Both the position numbers and the translations under genes were made by a program. A DNA stretch of 9,928 bases, taken from contig WREJ01000030.1 of the NCBI GenBank assembly GCA_009779395.1, forward strand, positions 1-9,928, in the 5' to 3' direction. Numbering within the stretch: the stretch's first letter is position 1; every line of letters begins with the position of its first letter. This stretch comes from Coriobacteriia bacterium (GTDB taxonomy: Bacteria; Actinomycetota; Coriobacteriia; WRKU01; WQUG01). Shown here piece after piece: positions 1 to 6,812 of the stretch. The notes beneath the pieces were generated by a model. It was not told where the DNA came from. It did not search any database and saw nothing but the letters and a program-made list of their open reading frames with translations.

Positions 1-392
1 TCACGTGTCATGCCCGTCTCGGTCAACGGCGTCAGAATGGTGTCGGTACGCAAGAGGGGGACATTTGGTCTGCCCCCCATAATGCGCAAGTTAATCGAAT
101 ACAGTGCTGTCATGGTCAAAATACCCGACAGTAGTGCGGGGATTTTTAGCTTTGTGTGCAAAAATCCCGTAATAAGTCCTGCCACAGCACCTGCCACAGC
201 AGAGCCACCCAGTGCCAGCAGCGGATGCACACCAGCAATGATGAGCATCGTCGCAACAGCAGCACCCGTAACAATCGAGCCCTCGACACTAAGGTCGGGG
301 ACGTTCAACACGCGGAAACTGACGAATATCCCTAGGGTGACAATTGCCCAAATCAGCCCGAGACCAACAGCTCCTGCGAAAATGTTGAGCAT
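1..392 (-). CDS. ABC transporter permease, COG4120/TrpY-like (partial, N-terminal 130 residues)
   Basis: This is the inner-membrane permease that should pair with the lipoprotein encoded just upstream; its C-terminus lies beyond the left edge. The ATG at 392 directly abuts the TAA stop of the lipoprotein gene, so the two are almost certainly translated together. Visible are a first hydrophobic segment (about residues 4-25), the motif FRVLNVPDLSVEGS (about 28-41), further apolar helices (about 43-75), and then LLSGILTMTALYSINLRIMG followed by GRPNVPLL. This succession is characteristic of the permease of the ABC_sub_bind-type importers (the predicted tryptophan/aromatic amino-acid TrpXYZ systems). 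A matching ATPase gene would be expected further left, outside the window. The family assignment rests on recognised motifs. The substrate is inferred from the neighbouring lyase and from family members and is not proven. Confidence 0.9.
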   Translation of the reverse strand, partial: MLNIFAGAVGLGLIWAIVTLGIFVSFRVLNVPDLSVEGSIVTGAAVATMLIIAGVHPLLALGGSAVAGAVAGLITGFLHTKLKIPALLSGILTMTALYSINLRIMGGRPNVPLLRTDTILTPLTETGMTR

Positions 393-1412
393 TTATTCGG
401 CAGACTCGGTTCTACGGACAAATTGCTGCAGGTGCTGCGGAATCGTAATACCCAGCAATTCGACAACCTCTTCGTTGATGACAATGGTGTCACCAGGAAT
501 AGTCTCGATTGCCATGGTTGCAGGATCTTCTCCGTTGAGGATTCTGACTGCCATAGTGGCCGTCTTTTTGCCCAAATCGAAGTAGTCGATTCCCTTGGTG
601 GCAAGGCCACCGCCCTCAAGCATGTTGATTTCGCCGCAAATGGTCGGTACCTTGGCATTGTTGGCTACTTCAGCAACAATTGCCATCGCAGATGCTACGG
701 TGTTGTCAGTCGGCAGGTAGATGACATCAGAACTTCTGACGAGTGATGCCATTGCCTGTTGCACTTCGTTGGTGTTTTCAACGGTGCGCTCTTCCCACTG
801 CAGACCCAGTCGCTCGATTTCTGCCTTTGCAATCTCGATTTGGTAGACAGAGTTTGCCTCTTGCGAGCTGTAGAGCAGACCAATGGTCTGTGCATCAGGA
901 ACCAGTTCTAGCGCAAGGTCAAGCTGGTCAACAACGGGGTTCAAGTCGGTGGTACCAGTAACGTTTCCACCGGGACTTTCGTTGCTTTCAACTAGTTCAG
1001 CGCGCTCGTAGCTGGTGATTGCTGTTCCTACGATAGGAATGGTGTCTGTTTTTCCTGCAATAGCCTGTGCTGATGGAGTTGCAATCGCAAGCACCATGTC
1101 AACACTGCGGTTTACAAAACGATCAGCGATGGTCGACAGAGTGTTCTGGTCACCCTGTGCGTTTTGGTAGTCAAAAATGATGTTCTCACCATCGATGTAG
1201 CCGGCCTCGGCCATACCTGCAATAAAGCCCTCACGCGCAGCATCCAGCGCGGGGTGCTCGACAATCTGTATTACGCCCACGGTAATGGGGTCTTCGATAA
1301 CAGCGTGGGTTTCGCCGTCGTCGTCTGTGGTGTCGCCAGCGCAGGCCACCAAGGCAAGTAGGGCAAACATCACCACCACTACCAGGCCTAATCTGACTAT
1401 TGATTTCTTCAT
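393..1412 (-). CDS. ABC transporter substrate-binding lipoprotein, ABC_sub_bind (TrpX-like) family
   Basis: A 339-residue surface lipoprotein that delivers substrate to the adjacent permease. The N-terminus is a lipoprotein signal peptide: MKKS, a hydrophobic core (about residues 8-22) and the lipobox LVAC with Cys24 as the lipidated residue, then an acidic Asp/Thr-rich linker. The mature domain starts near ITVGVIQIVEHPALD and carries family motifs: NAQGDQNTLSTIADRFV, the ATPSAQA loop, LLYSSQEANS and YLPTDNTVASAM. The ATG at 1412 is chosen because a strong Shine-Dalgarno sequence (AGGAGGAG on the minus strand, 1422-1429) sits 9 nt upstream; the in-frame TTG at 1436 would leave this site inside the gene. 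The gene lies 116 nt downstream of the lyase and abuts the permease. Known family members bind Trp, Tyr or Phe, so an aromatic amino acid is the best guess; this is inference. Confidence 0.92.
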   Translation of the reverse strand: MKKSIVRLGLVVVVMFALLALVACAGDTTDDDGETHAVIEDPITVGVIQIVEHPALDAAREGFIAGMAEAGYIDGENIIFDYQNAQGDQNTLSTIADRFVNRSVDMVLAIATPSAQAIAGKTDTIPIVGTAITSYERAELVESNESPGGNVTGTTDLNPVVDQLDLALELVPDAQTIGLLYSSQEANSVYQIEIAKAEIERLGLQWEERTVENTNEVQQAMASLVRSSDVIYLPTDNTVASAMAIVAEVANNAKVPTICGEINMLEGGGLATKGIDYFDLGKKTATMAVRILNGEDPATMAIETIPGDTIVINEEVVELLGITIPQHLQQFVRRTESAE

Positions 1413-1421
1413 TTTCTTACA

Positions 1422-1429
1422 CTCCTCCT
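1422..1429 (-). promoter_or_regulatory. Strong ribosome binding site fixing the lipoprotein start
   Basis: The minus strand reads AGGAGGAG, 9 nt before the ATG at 1412. It rules out the upstream TTG (1436) as the main start and places the signal peptide MKKS at the true N-terminus. Confidence 0.8.
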
Positions 1430-1485
1430 TTGGCAAGAATCTCTGTCTTGCTCTTTGTGTCTTACTTCCGTTTTTGTCTCTGTTT

Positions 1486-1517
1486 ATGATACCGCAGAAA
1501 GCCGCTTGCTCAGCAAG
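1486..1517 (-). promoter_or_regulatory. Intercistronic region with 13-bp palindrome and weak -10-like site
   Basis: The 116-nt gap between the lyase and lipoprotein genes contains a perfect palindrome around a single centre base, CTTGCT-C-AGCAAG (1505-1517). On the minus strand a TATCAT element (1486-1491) follows it, with only a poor -35 partner (TTGCTG at 19 nt spacing). It could be an internal promoter with an operator, or an RNA hairpin that tunes the lyase/transporter ratio. The palindrome is certain; the function is a guess. Confidence 0.25.
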
Positions 1518-1528
1518 AAAGTTGCCCT

Positions 1529-2977
1529 CTACAAACTATCGCCAAAATCACGACGAAACGCCTGTGCCAGCTGCTGTGGCCAGTCAGAGGTAGCCTTGAG
1601 GCGACCAAAGAAGAAACGCAGCACCGAGGGCTCTTCTTCAAAGGTCAGACCACCAATAAGCTCGCGGTTCTGATGCAGCCAAGCCAAACGATCAGCGGCG
1701 TACTTAACCTGCGAGAGGGTAAAGACGCGACGCGGTATAGCAAGGCGAACCAGTTCCATTTCTGCCAGTGGTTCGCTACCGTCAGGTCTGCGCTCTTCGC
1801 TTAAGGTTCCTCGCTCCATAGCACGAACACCACCAGCAATAAACAGTGCTGCAGCCAAAGCACCCGCTGGGTACTCTGTCTGGGGCAGGTGCTCGCAAAA
1901 TGCAGCAGCATCAACGTGACAGCCCAGTCCACCCGGAGGTGTTACGACCGGTACTCCTTTTTTGATGAGCTCTTCGGTAAAGGCTGCAACAAAAATAGGG
2001 GTCTGGCTAATGACGTCAAAATCGAGGGTTTCCTGCAGGCCAACCGACATTGCCTCCATCTCGCGGACAGACATACCACCGTAGGTCAAAAATCCTTCGT
2101 ACAGAGGAATCAGTTCGCGCATCTTGGCAAACAAGTCAGCATTGCTGGTCAGGATTCCTCCGCCACGGGCAAAGCCGAGCTTGCGCCCCGAGAAGTAGAT
2201 GACGTCCATAAGCGCGCCCATTTCGCGGGTGATATCACGCAGCGACATTTCGGCGCAGGCCGCCTCGCGCACCTTGATAAAGTACAGGTTGTCTGCCAAA
2301 AGGCTGGCATCAAAGACGGTCGTAATGCCATGGTCGCGGCAGACAGCAGACACATCGCGCATATTTTGCAGCGAAATCGGTTGTCCACCAATGAGGTTTG
2401 TCCCCGCCTCGACCCGCACAAAGGCGATGTTGTCACGACCCAGACGAGCAATGGCTTCTTCCAGTTTTGCGATGTCCATGTTGCCCTTGAAGGGATGGTC
2501 GCTATTGATTTTTAGCCCCTCGTCGATGATGATTTCTTCGACCAGACCATCGCGCAGCGTAATATGCGCCCGTGATGTCGTAAAGTGATAGTTCATCAGC
2601 ACGGTCGAGCCAGGGGTAACCAACACCTGCGAAATGATGTTTTCACAGGCACGTCCCTGGTGAGCCGGCAAGAAATAATCGTTGGCAAACATATCCTTCA
2701 AGGTCGCCTCGAGGCGATAAAAAGTCTCTGAGCCCGCATAGCTGTCATCTGCCTGAAGCATGGCAGCATACTGATTGTCGCTCATGGCATTGACACCGCT
2801 GTCGGTGAGCATGTCCAAATAGATATCGCGATTTTTCAGCAGAAAGGTGTTATAGCCAGCCTCTTCCATTGCCGCAAGCCGGTCTTCAACAGGGTACAAA
2901 TTTACCTTTTGTACCATGCGCACCTTGTGCATTTCGAGAGGAACAGTCTCTCCGGACAGGAACTTTACCTTGGTCAT
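1529..2977 (-). CDS. Beta-eliminating lyase, tyrosine phenol-lyase-like (tryptophanase family)
   Basis: A 482-residue PLP fold-type I enzyme; tyrosine phenol-lyases are about 456 residues. These enzymes cleave the side chain of Tyr or Trp to give phenol or indole plus pyruvate and ammonia. The N-terminal third closely matches tyrosine phenol-lyase (EEAGYNTFLLKNRDIYLD, LTDSGVNAMSD, SYAGSETFY). Using remembered Citrobacter TPL numbering in brackets, conserved residues are Tyr80 (Y71), QGR 107-109 (98-100), Phe132 (F123), Asn194 (N185), Asp223 (D214), the Schiff-base Lys266 (K257) and Arg416 (R404, substrate carboxylate). Thr133 (T124) and Arg389 (R381), the phenol-recognition pair, match TPL; tryptophanase has Asp and a hydrophobic residue there. 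Departures: Leu226 for R217, Arg265 for K256, Leu267 for D258 and Leu351 for H343. The start at 2977 has AGGAGGG 9 nt upstream; an in-frame ATG at 3010 has no such site. The gene heads an operon with an aromatic-type transporter. Family certain; substrate uncertain. Confidence 0.9.
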   Translation of the reverse strand: MTKVKFLSGETVPLEMHKVRMVQKVNLYPVEDRLAAMEEAGYNTFLLKNRDIYLDMLTDSGVNAMSDNQYAAMLQADDSYAGSETFYRLEATLKDMFANDYFLPAHQGRACENIISQVLVTPGSTVLMNYHFTTSRAHITLRDGLVEEIIIDEGLKINSDHPFKGNMDIAKLEEAIARLGRDNIAFVRVEAGTNLIGGQPISLQNMRDVSAVCRDHGITTVFDASLLADNLYFIKVREAACAEMSLRDITREMGALMDVIYFSGRKLGFARGGGILTSNADLFAKMRELIPLYEGFLTYGGMSVREMEAMSVGLQETLDFDVISQTPIFVAAFTEELIKKGVPVVTPPGGLGCHVDAAAFCEHLPQTEYPAGALAAALFIAGGVRAMERGTLSEERRPDGSEPLAEMELVRLAIPRRVFTLSQVKYAADRLAWLHQNRELIGGLTFEEEPSVLRFFFGRLKATSDWPQQLAQAFRRDFGDSL

Positions 2978-2986
2978 CGTATGTTT

Positions 2987-2993
2987 CCCTCCT
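2987..2993 (-). promoter_or_regulatory. Ribosome binding site fixing the lyase start
   Basis: AGGAGGG on the minus strand, 9 nt before ATG 2977. The alternative ATG at 3010 lies upstream of this site and lacks one of its own, so the shorter protein is preferred. Confidence 0.8.
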
Positions 2994-3030
2994 AATAGTA
3001 GTAGCGGCATTGTTGCCTAAATCGGAACAT

Positions 3031-3058
3031 ACTATACCAAGAGGGGATTCGCTGTCAA
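3031..3058 (-). promoter_or_regulatory. Sigma70-type promoter of the lyase-transporter operon
   Basis: On the minus strand a perfect TTGACA (3053-3058) is followed after 16 nt by TATAGT (3031-3036), giving an expected start near 3024 and a leader of about 45 nt before the lyase ATG. The leader is too short for a T-box or other large riboswitch. The -35 box lies only 9 nt beyond the xerC stop codon and no terminator is visible between them, so read-through from the xerC operon into the lyase is possible. Confidence 0.75.
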
Positions 3059-3067
3059 GTACGCGTG

Positions 3068-3979
3068 TTAGGTGCGCGGATGAGCTTGCTGGTGAACGGC
3101 ACGCAGTCGCTTTGAGCTTAGGTGAGTGTAGATCTGTGTTGTCGACAGATTCGAGTGACCCAGCAGTTCTTGAATGCTGCGCAAATCCGCACCGTTATTA
3201 AGCAAATCAGTCGCAAAACTGTGACGAAAGCTATGGGGCGTCACTGGTCGATTGATGCCAGCACGCAGCGCGCTTTGACTGACAATGCGCCGAATCGCGT
3301 CATCACTTAAAGCGTTTCCCCGCGTCGACAAAAAGACAGCATCGGTAGTCGCAGCAGTGCTGGAACGCGCCAAGATGTGCAGTTGTGGACGCGCCGTCGC
3401 CAGATAATTGCGCAGCTTGTCAATTGCCAGCTGGTGCAGCGGCACATAGCGGTCCTTGCCTCCCTTGCCGCGCAGCAGCGCAATACCTTGGTCCAGCTTG
3501 ATATCTGGCAGAGTCAGTCCAGCAATCTCGCTGACACGACCACCGCTGGCGTACAGCAATTCAAGCAGCGCACTATCACGCAGACCCTGTGCGGTCGAAC
3601 AATCGTGGGCGTCCAGTATCTGGTCAATCTCTGCCTCATTTAAGGTATTGGGCAGACTTTTTTCGAGCTTTGGTGCCTGCAGCAGCAGGGCTGGATTGCT
3701 GGAGATGACTCCTTCTTGCTGCAGGAAGGCAAAAAAGCTGCGCAGGCAGGCCAGGCGGCGAGCGATGGTGCTGCGCGCGTACTGTGCTGCGCTTTGCTCG
3801 GCAAGAAAACGGCGCAATTGGCGGTACTGAACCTGCAGCGGGTCAATGTTGCTGCGACGTGCCCACTCGTAGTAAATGTCGAGGTCAGAGCGGTAAGAGC
3901 GCGCTGTTTTTTCTGATTTATTGCGCACCTTGACCAGTGATTGGATAAAGTGGTCGCTTTGTGTGAGAAAGTCAGACAT
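3068..3979 (-). CDS. xerC: Tyrosine recombinase XerC
   Basis: A 303-residue site-specific recombinase that with a partner resolves chromosome dimers at dif during division. The N-terminal SAM-like core-binding domain spans about residues 1-95 and the catalytic domain about 110-300. All six catalytic residues are visible: Arg148 (ASGGRVSEI), Lys172 (GKGGKDR), His249 and Arg252 (HSFRHSFATDLL), His275 (LLGHSNLSTTQ) and Tyr284 (IYTH). Arg148 and Lys172 fall at the same numbers as in E. coli XerC/XerD. The ATG at 3979 overlaps the end of trmFO by 8 nt, implying translational coupling. A longer open frame back to 4240 lies inside trmFO and lacks family sequence. Placement after trmFO matches the gid-xerC order of Firmicutes, which supports XerC over an integrase. 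XerD cannot be fully excluded from sequence alone. Confidence 0.93.
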   Translation of the reverse strand: MSDFLTQSDHFIQSLVKVRNKSEKTARSYRSDLDIYYEWARRSNIDPLQVQYRQLRRFLAEQSAAQYARSTIARRLACLRSFFAFLQQEGVISSNPALLLQAPKLEKSLPNTLNEAEIDQILDAHDCSTAQGLRDSALLELLYASGGRVSEIAGLTLPDIKLDQGIALLRGKGGKDRYVPLHQLAIDKLRNYLATARPQLHILARSSTAATTDAVFLSTRGNALSDDAIRRIVSQSALRAGINRPVTPHSFRHSFATDLLNNGADLRSIQELLGHSNLSTTQIYTHLSSKRLRAVHQQAHPRT

Positions 3980-5354
3980 GGCTAAACAGCCTGTCACGAT
4001 TGGCAGCAATCCAGTCACCTGTCGCAGCTTGCGCCCGTGTTGAGTAAGCAGCGTAGCGGCTGCGTTTGTTGCGCACAGGCGGCGACAGCGGCGGCAACAG
4101 CCCAAAGTTGACGTGCATCGGCTGATAGTCGCTGACGCTAGAATCGTTGCTGTAAGCAAGCAGGGCACCCAGCACGCTTTCGGGCGGCAGGGTGACGGGG
4201 TGACTGGTGGCAGCATCGCCGCTATGCTGCAGTTTTGCATACACGTTCAGCGCGCACAGCAGTCCCGAGCCCACTGCCTCGAGATAGCCCTCTGTACCAC
4301 AAATCTGTCCTGCCAGATGAATGTGAGGCGCACGCTGCAGCGAAAAGTCAGGGCTCAGCACGCGTGGCGCATCGACAAAAGTGTTGCGATGCATGACACC
4401 ATAGCGCACAATGTCGACCTGTTCCAATCCTGGAATCAGCGAAAACACCCGCTGCTGCTCGCCAAAGCGCAGATTTGTCTGAAAACCAACCAAGTTGTAC
4501 AGCTTGCCCTGTGCCGTTTCTTTACGCAGCTGCACCAGAGCATAGGGATAACGACCAGTACGCGGGTCGTCGATGCCCACCGGTTTAAGCGCACCATAGC
4601 GCAAAGCATCAAAGCCACTACGAGCGACTTCTTCTATAGGTTGGCAGGCAGCAAAGAGCTCTTTGCGCTCGAAGTCTTTTTCGGTGACGCGCTGGGCAGT
4701 GACAAGGGCTTCGTAAAAGGCACAGTATTCGTCCTGGTCAAGTGCGCAGTTCAGGTAGTCATCACCTGCGCCCTTTCCGTAGCGCGAGGCAGCAAAAACG
4801 CGATTAGGGTTCAGCGATTCTTTGCTGACAATAGGAGCTGCGGCATCATAAAAGGAAAGGGAATCGGCACCGGTCAAACTGCGCAAGCTAGCAGCAAGAC
4901 CGTCTGAAGCGAGCGGTCCTGCAGCTACGATAGTTAGCTGACCTGGCGTAGGCTCGCTGTCAAGGTGGGTGATTTCTGTTTGGACAAACTCGATAAGGGG
5001 ATGAGTGGTGACCTCTGCGTGAACGGCACGAGAAAACTGCTTGCGGTCGACCGCAAGTGCGCTTCCTGCAGGCACGCGCTGCGCATAGGCATGCTGCAAC
5101 AGGCGACTGCCCAAAAGGGTCAGTTCGCGCTTGAGGGTGCCGGCAGCCCTTTCCTCGTCATCACTTTTGAAAGAGTTCGAACAGACCAGTTCAGCACAAT
5201 AGTCGCTGTGGTGCGCCGGCGACGACAGCTGCGGGCGCATCTCAAACAGGCGAACAGACACGCCCCGATTCGCCAGCTGCAAGGCCGCCTCGCAACCAGC
5301 AAGCCCTGCGCCAACGATGAGCACCTGCTGCCCGTCATGTCCTGTTTCAGTCAT
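3972..5354 (-). CDS. trmFO: TrmFO, folate/FAD-dependent tRNA (uracil-54-C5)-methyltransferase
   Basis: A 460-residue cytosolic flavoenzyme that makes 5-methyluridine-54 in the tRNA T-loop, using methylenetetrahydrofolate as carbon donor and reduced FAD. The N-terminal dinucleotide-binding motif is GAGLAGCE (residues 15-22) with FEMRP at 37-41. The signature AHHSDYCAELVCSNSFKS follows; Cys58 here corresponds to Bacillus TrmFO Cys53 and Cys237 (AACQPIEE) to Cys226, the two functional cysteines. Also visible are SFYDAAAPIV, YLNCALDQDEY, LYNLVGFQTNLRFGEQ, YGVMHRNTF and a GQICGTEGYLEA glycine motif. Length and ends fit the family. The ATG at 5354 overlaps the stop of the upstream HIRAN gene as ATGA and its own ribosome binding site is weak, so translation is probably coupled. 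The 3' end overlaps xerC by 8 nt. Firmicutes often carry topA before this gene; a HIRAN gene takes that place here. Confidence 0.97.
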   Translation of the reverse strand: MTETGHDGQQVLIVGAGLAGCEAALQLANRGVSVRLFEMRPQLSSPAHHSDYCAELVCSNSFKSDDEERAAGTLKRELTLLGSRLLQHAYAQRVPAGSALAVDRKQFSRAVHAEVTTHPLIEFVQTEITHLDSEPTPGQLTIVAAGPLASDGLAASLRSLTGADSLSFYDAAAPIVSKESLNPNRVFAASRYGKGAGDDYLNCALDQDEYCAFYEALVTAQRVTEKDFERKELFAACQPIEEVARSGFDALRYGALKPVGIDDPRTGRYPYALVQLRKETAQGKLYNLVGFQTNLRFGEQQRVFSLIPGLEQVDIVRYGVMHRNTFVDAPRVLSPDFSLQRAPHIHLAGQICGTEGYLEAVGSGLLCALNVYAKLQHSGDAATSHPVTLPPESVLGALLAYSNDSSVSDYQPMHVNFGLLPPLSPPVRNKRSRYAAYSTRAQAATGDWIAANRDRLFSHV

Positions 5355-5695
5355 GCCCTAATTTTAGCAAATCTGCCATCTTTGACCTTGACGACAATTC
5401 CGATTTGACCCTCTGGTGTGGATTCTGGCGTAACTCGGTTTACTTTTGTCTCGAGAATCTCTCCGTACCCAAAGTACAGAAGTTTGCTAATCTCGCAATT
5501 GTGGCGGCGCGGGATAAAGCCAATGTGCGTGCCTTTATAGAGCACCATGACCGCATCTCTGTCATAGGAATTGTCTGGCTGTGCAGCCAATTCAAGCGTC
5601 GTCCCAACCTTGAGGTCAGCAAAAACATCGACACCGTCATAGTAAGCAAAGCCTGCTATGTGGGTCTCTGTCAAGGTTCTACTTGGTTCATACAT
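5351..5695 (-). CDS. Small HIRAN-domain protein
   Basis: A 114-residue protein that is essentially a lone HIRAN domain. HIRAN modules are known from eukaryotic SWI/SNF-type helicases such as HLTF, where they bind the 3' hydroxyl end of single-stranded DNA at stalled forks; stand-alone bacterial versions are poorly characterised. Conserved features: HIAGFAYYDG (12-21), LKVGTTLEL (28-36), the core PDNSYDRDAV (40-49) with Pro40, Asn42, Tyr44, Asp45 and Ala48, then HIGFIPR (57-63). The ATG at 5695 has GGAGAG 5 nt upstream; the longer frame back to 5923 would run into the divergent gene and carries no domain. It is the first gene of the operon with trmFO and xerC, joined by a 4-nt ATGA overlap. 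A role in DNA repair or recombination is inferred from the domain and from xerC. The domain call is firm, the function open. Confidence 0.88.
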   Translation of the reverse strand: MYEPSRTLTETHIAGFAYYDGVDVFADLKVGTTLELAAQPDNSYDRDAVMVLYKGTHIGFIPRRHNCEISKLLYFGYGEILETKVNRVTPESTPEGQIGIVVKVKDGRFAKIRA

Positions 5696-5737
5696 GTCTA
5701 CTCTCCTTTCTTGATGCCATGCGATGTGCTGGCATTC

Positions 5738-5767
5738 TTGATAAAATGTTTCAACATATACTATAGA
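5738..5767. promoter_or_regulatory. Divergent promoter region between the HIRAN and WYL operons
   Basis: On the plus strand TTGATA (5738-5743) and TATAGA (5762-5767) with 18-nt spacing form a plausible promoter for the WYL pair. On the minus strand TATAGT (5760-5765) overlaps the same bases and could be the -10 of the HIRAN-trmFO-xerC operon, although its -35 is poor. The stretch 5738-5754 is an imperfect dyad beginning TTGA and ending TCAA (12 of 17 positions symmetric) and could be an operator. Shared bases mean that the two promoters may compete. Confidence 0.4.
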
Positions 5768-5831
5768 ACGTGGCTGTGACATTGGGCTTGCAGTAAAAGG
5801 CGAACAAGAGTACAGGGAGAGACACCACAAC

Positions 5832-6812
5832 ATGACCGCCACCGAGCGCATCATAAACCTAGCACTGCTGCTGGGGACACAGATTACTAACCCAGAGGGA
5901 GTTAGCACGGGGCAAATTCGCAATGAAATCTATCCGGAAGAGCAAAGTGACCATGCCTTTGAAAAGATGTTTACGCGCGACAAAGAAGTCTTGCGCCTAG
6001 CAGGCATCATTATTCAGGCAGATTCCAGCGGCAGCACGCGACTGGTCGCCGAAGGAACCTTTTGCGACGTACTGGACCTCTCTCCTGCCGAGCGCGCGAC
6101 CCTTGCTTTAGTTGGCTTTGCACAACTTGACGAGCCCCTGTTTCCTCTGCCGTTCGCCCTGCGTATGGCGCTTACAAAACTTTCGGGACTTCTTGACGCA
6201 GACAGCGCACCAGCACTGCGCCAGTTGCCCGTCCACTCAGCCCTGGGCATCCGAGACACCGAGACCAGTGACAGCGAAATCGACACAAGCCTCTACCCCG
6301 AGCTACTTCTACGCGCAATCCAGAGGAAACAAATCGTAGCGATTGACTATACCAATCTTGCTGGCGAAAAAAGTTGCCGCAACATCGCCCCACAGGGAAT
6401 GTACCTGCTTTCAGGTCGGTGGTATCTGGTCGCAGAAGACAGCACCAGCACACAGATGCGCATCTTCAAGGTAGGTCGCATACGCAGGCTGACCCTAACA
6501 GATGAGCACTTTGAACAGGCTGCTGACTTTTCTCTGAGCGATTGGATTAGTTTGCCCTTTGAAATTGGCGCGGGAGAGCTTGTCCAGACCAGTATTATAA
6601 TTCCAGCTGACCACAGCACGCCTCTGGATAGACTTACCAAGGGACGGGGAACGGTAAGCCAGCAGACAGACGGCAGTTTTAGCTGGCATATTGGCTATCG
6701 TGATTTTGCTGTATTGGTCACCTTTGTTCTGGAAAACAAATTGCATTTTGGCGAAGCGCAGCACCTAGAATATGCACAATCTGCCCTTGAAGCCATGGCA
6801 GGTGCATCATGA
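5832..6812 (+). CDS. WYL-domain transcriptional regulator, PafB-like
   Basis: A 326-residue regulator with an N-terminal winged-helix region (about residues 1-70) and a WYL sensor domain (about 155-225). The WYL core is plain: IDYTNLAGEK (171-180), then GRWYLVAED (195-203) with Trp197, Tyr198 and Leu199, then MRIFKVGRI with Arg210 and Arg216, residues that in the family line the presumed nucleic-acid ligand site. The C-terminal region (about 240-326) is the WYL C-terminal extension. In mycobacteria PafB and PafC together activate a LexA-independent DNA-damage regulon. The ATG at 5832 follows AGGGAGAG by a usual distance. The stop overlaps the next gene's ATG as ATGA, implying coupled production of a two-protein complex. 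Pup/proteasome genes, which flank pafBC in many actinobacteria, are absent here. The family is clear; the PafB role is inferred from the tandem arrangement. Confidence 0.88.
   Translation: MTATERIINLALLLGTQITNPEGVSTGQIRNEIYPEEQSDHAFEKMFTRDKEVLRLAGIIIQADSSGSTRLVAEGTFCDVLDLSPAERATLALVGFAQLDEPLFPLPFALRMALTKLSGLLDADSAPALRQLPVHSALGIRDTETSDSEIDTSLYPELLLRAIQRKQIVAIDYTNLAGEKSCRNIAPQGMYLLSGRWYLVAEDSTSTQMRIFKVGRIRRLTLTDEHFEQAADFSLSDWISLPFEIGAGELVQTSIIIPADHSTPLDRLTKGRGTVSQQTDGSFSWHIGYRDFAVLVTFVLENKLHFGEAQHLEYAQSALEAMAGAS

Noticed and set aside
10..585. Plus-strand open frame of 191 codons
   Set aside because: It spans the permease and lipoprotein genes in antisense. The minus-strand proteins are recognised families with an adjoining stop/start.
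1889..2515. Plus-strand open frame of 208 codons
   Set aside because: Antisense to the lyase gene and without recognisable motifs; a shadow of the coding strand.
2978..3030. T-box or riboswitch leader for the lyase operon
   Set aside because: The promoter leaves only about 45 nt of leader, too short for a T-box, and no conserved T-box sequence is present.
3980..4240. N-terminal extension of XerC
   Set aside because: The extra 87 residues lie inside trmFO, have no recombinase similarity and would exceed the normal XerC length of about 300.
4113..4907. Plus-strand open frame of 264 codons
   Set aside because: Fully antisense to trmFO, whose motifs are continuous on the minus strand. The translation shows no recognisable domain and no ribosome binding site decides its start.
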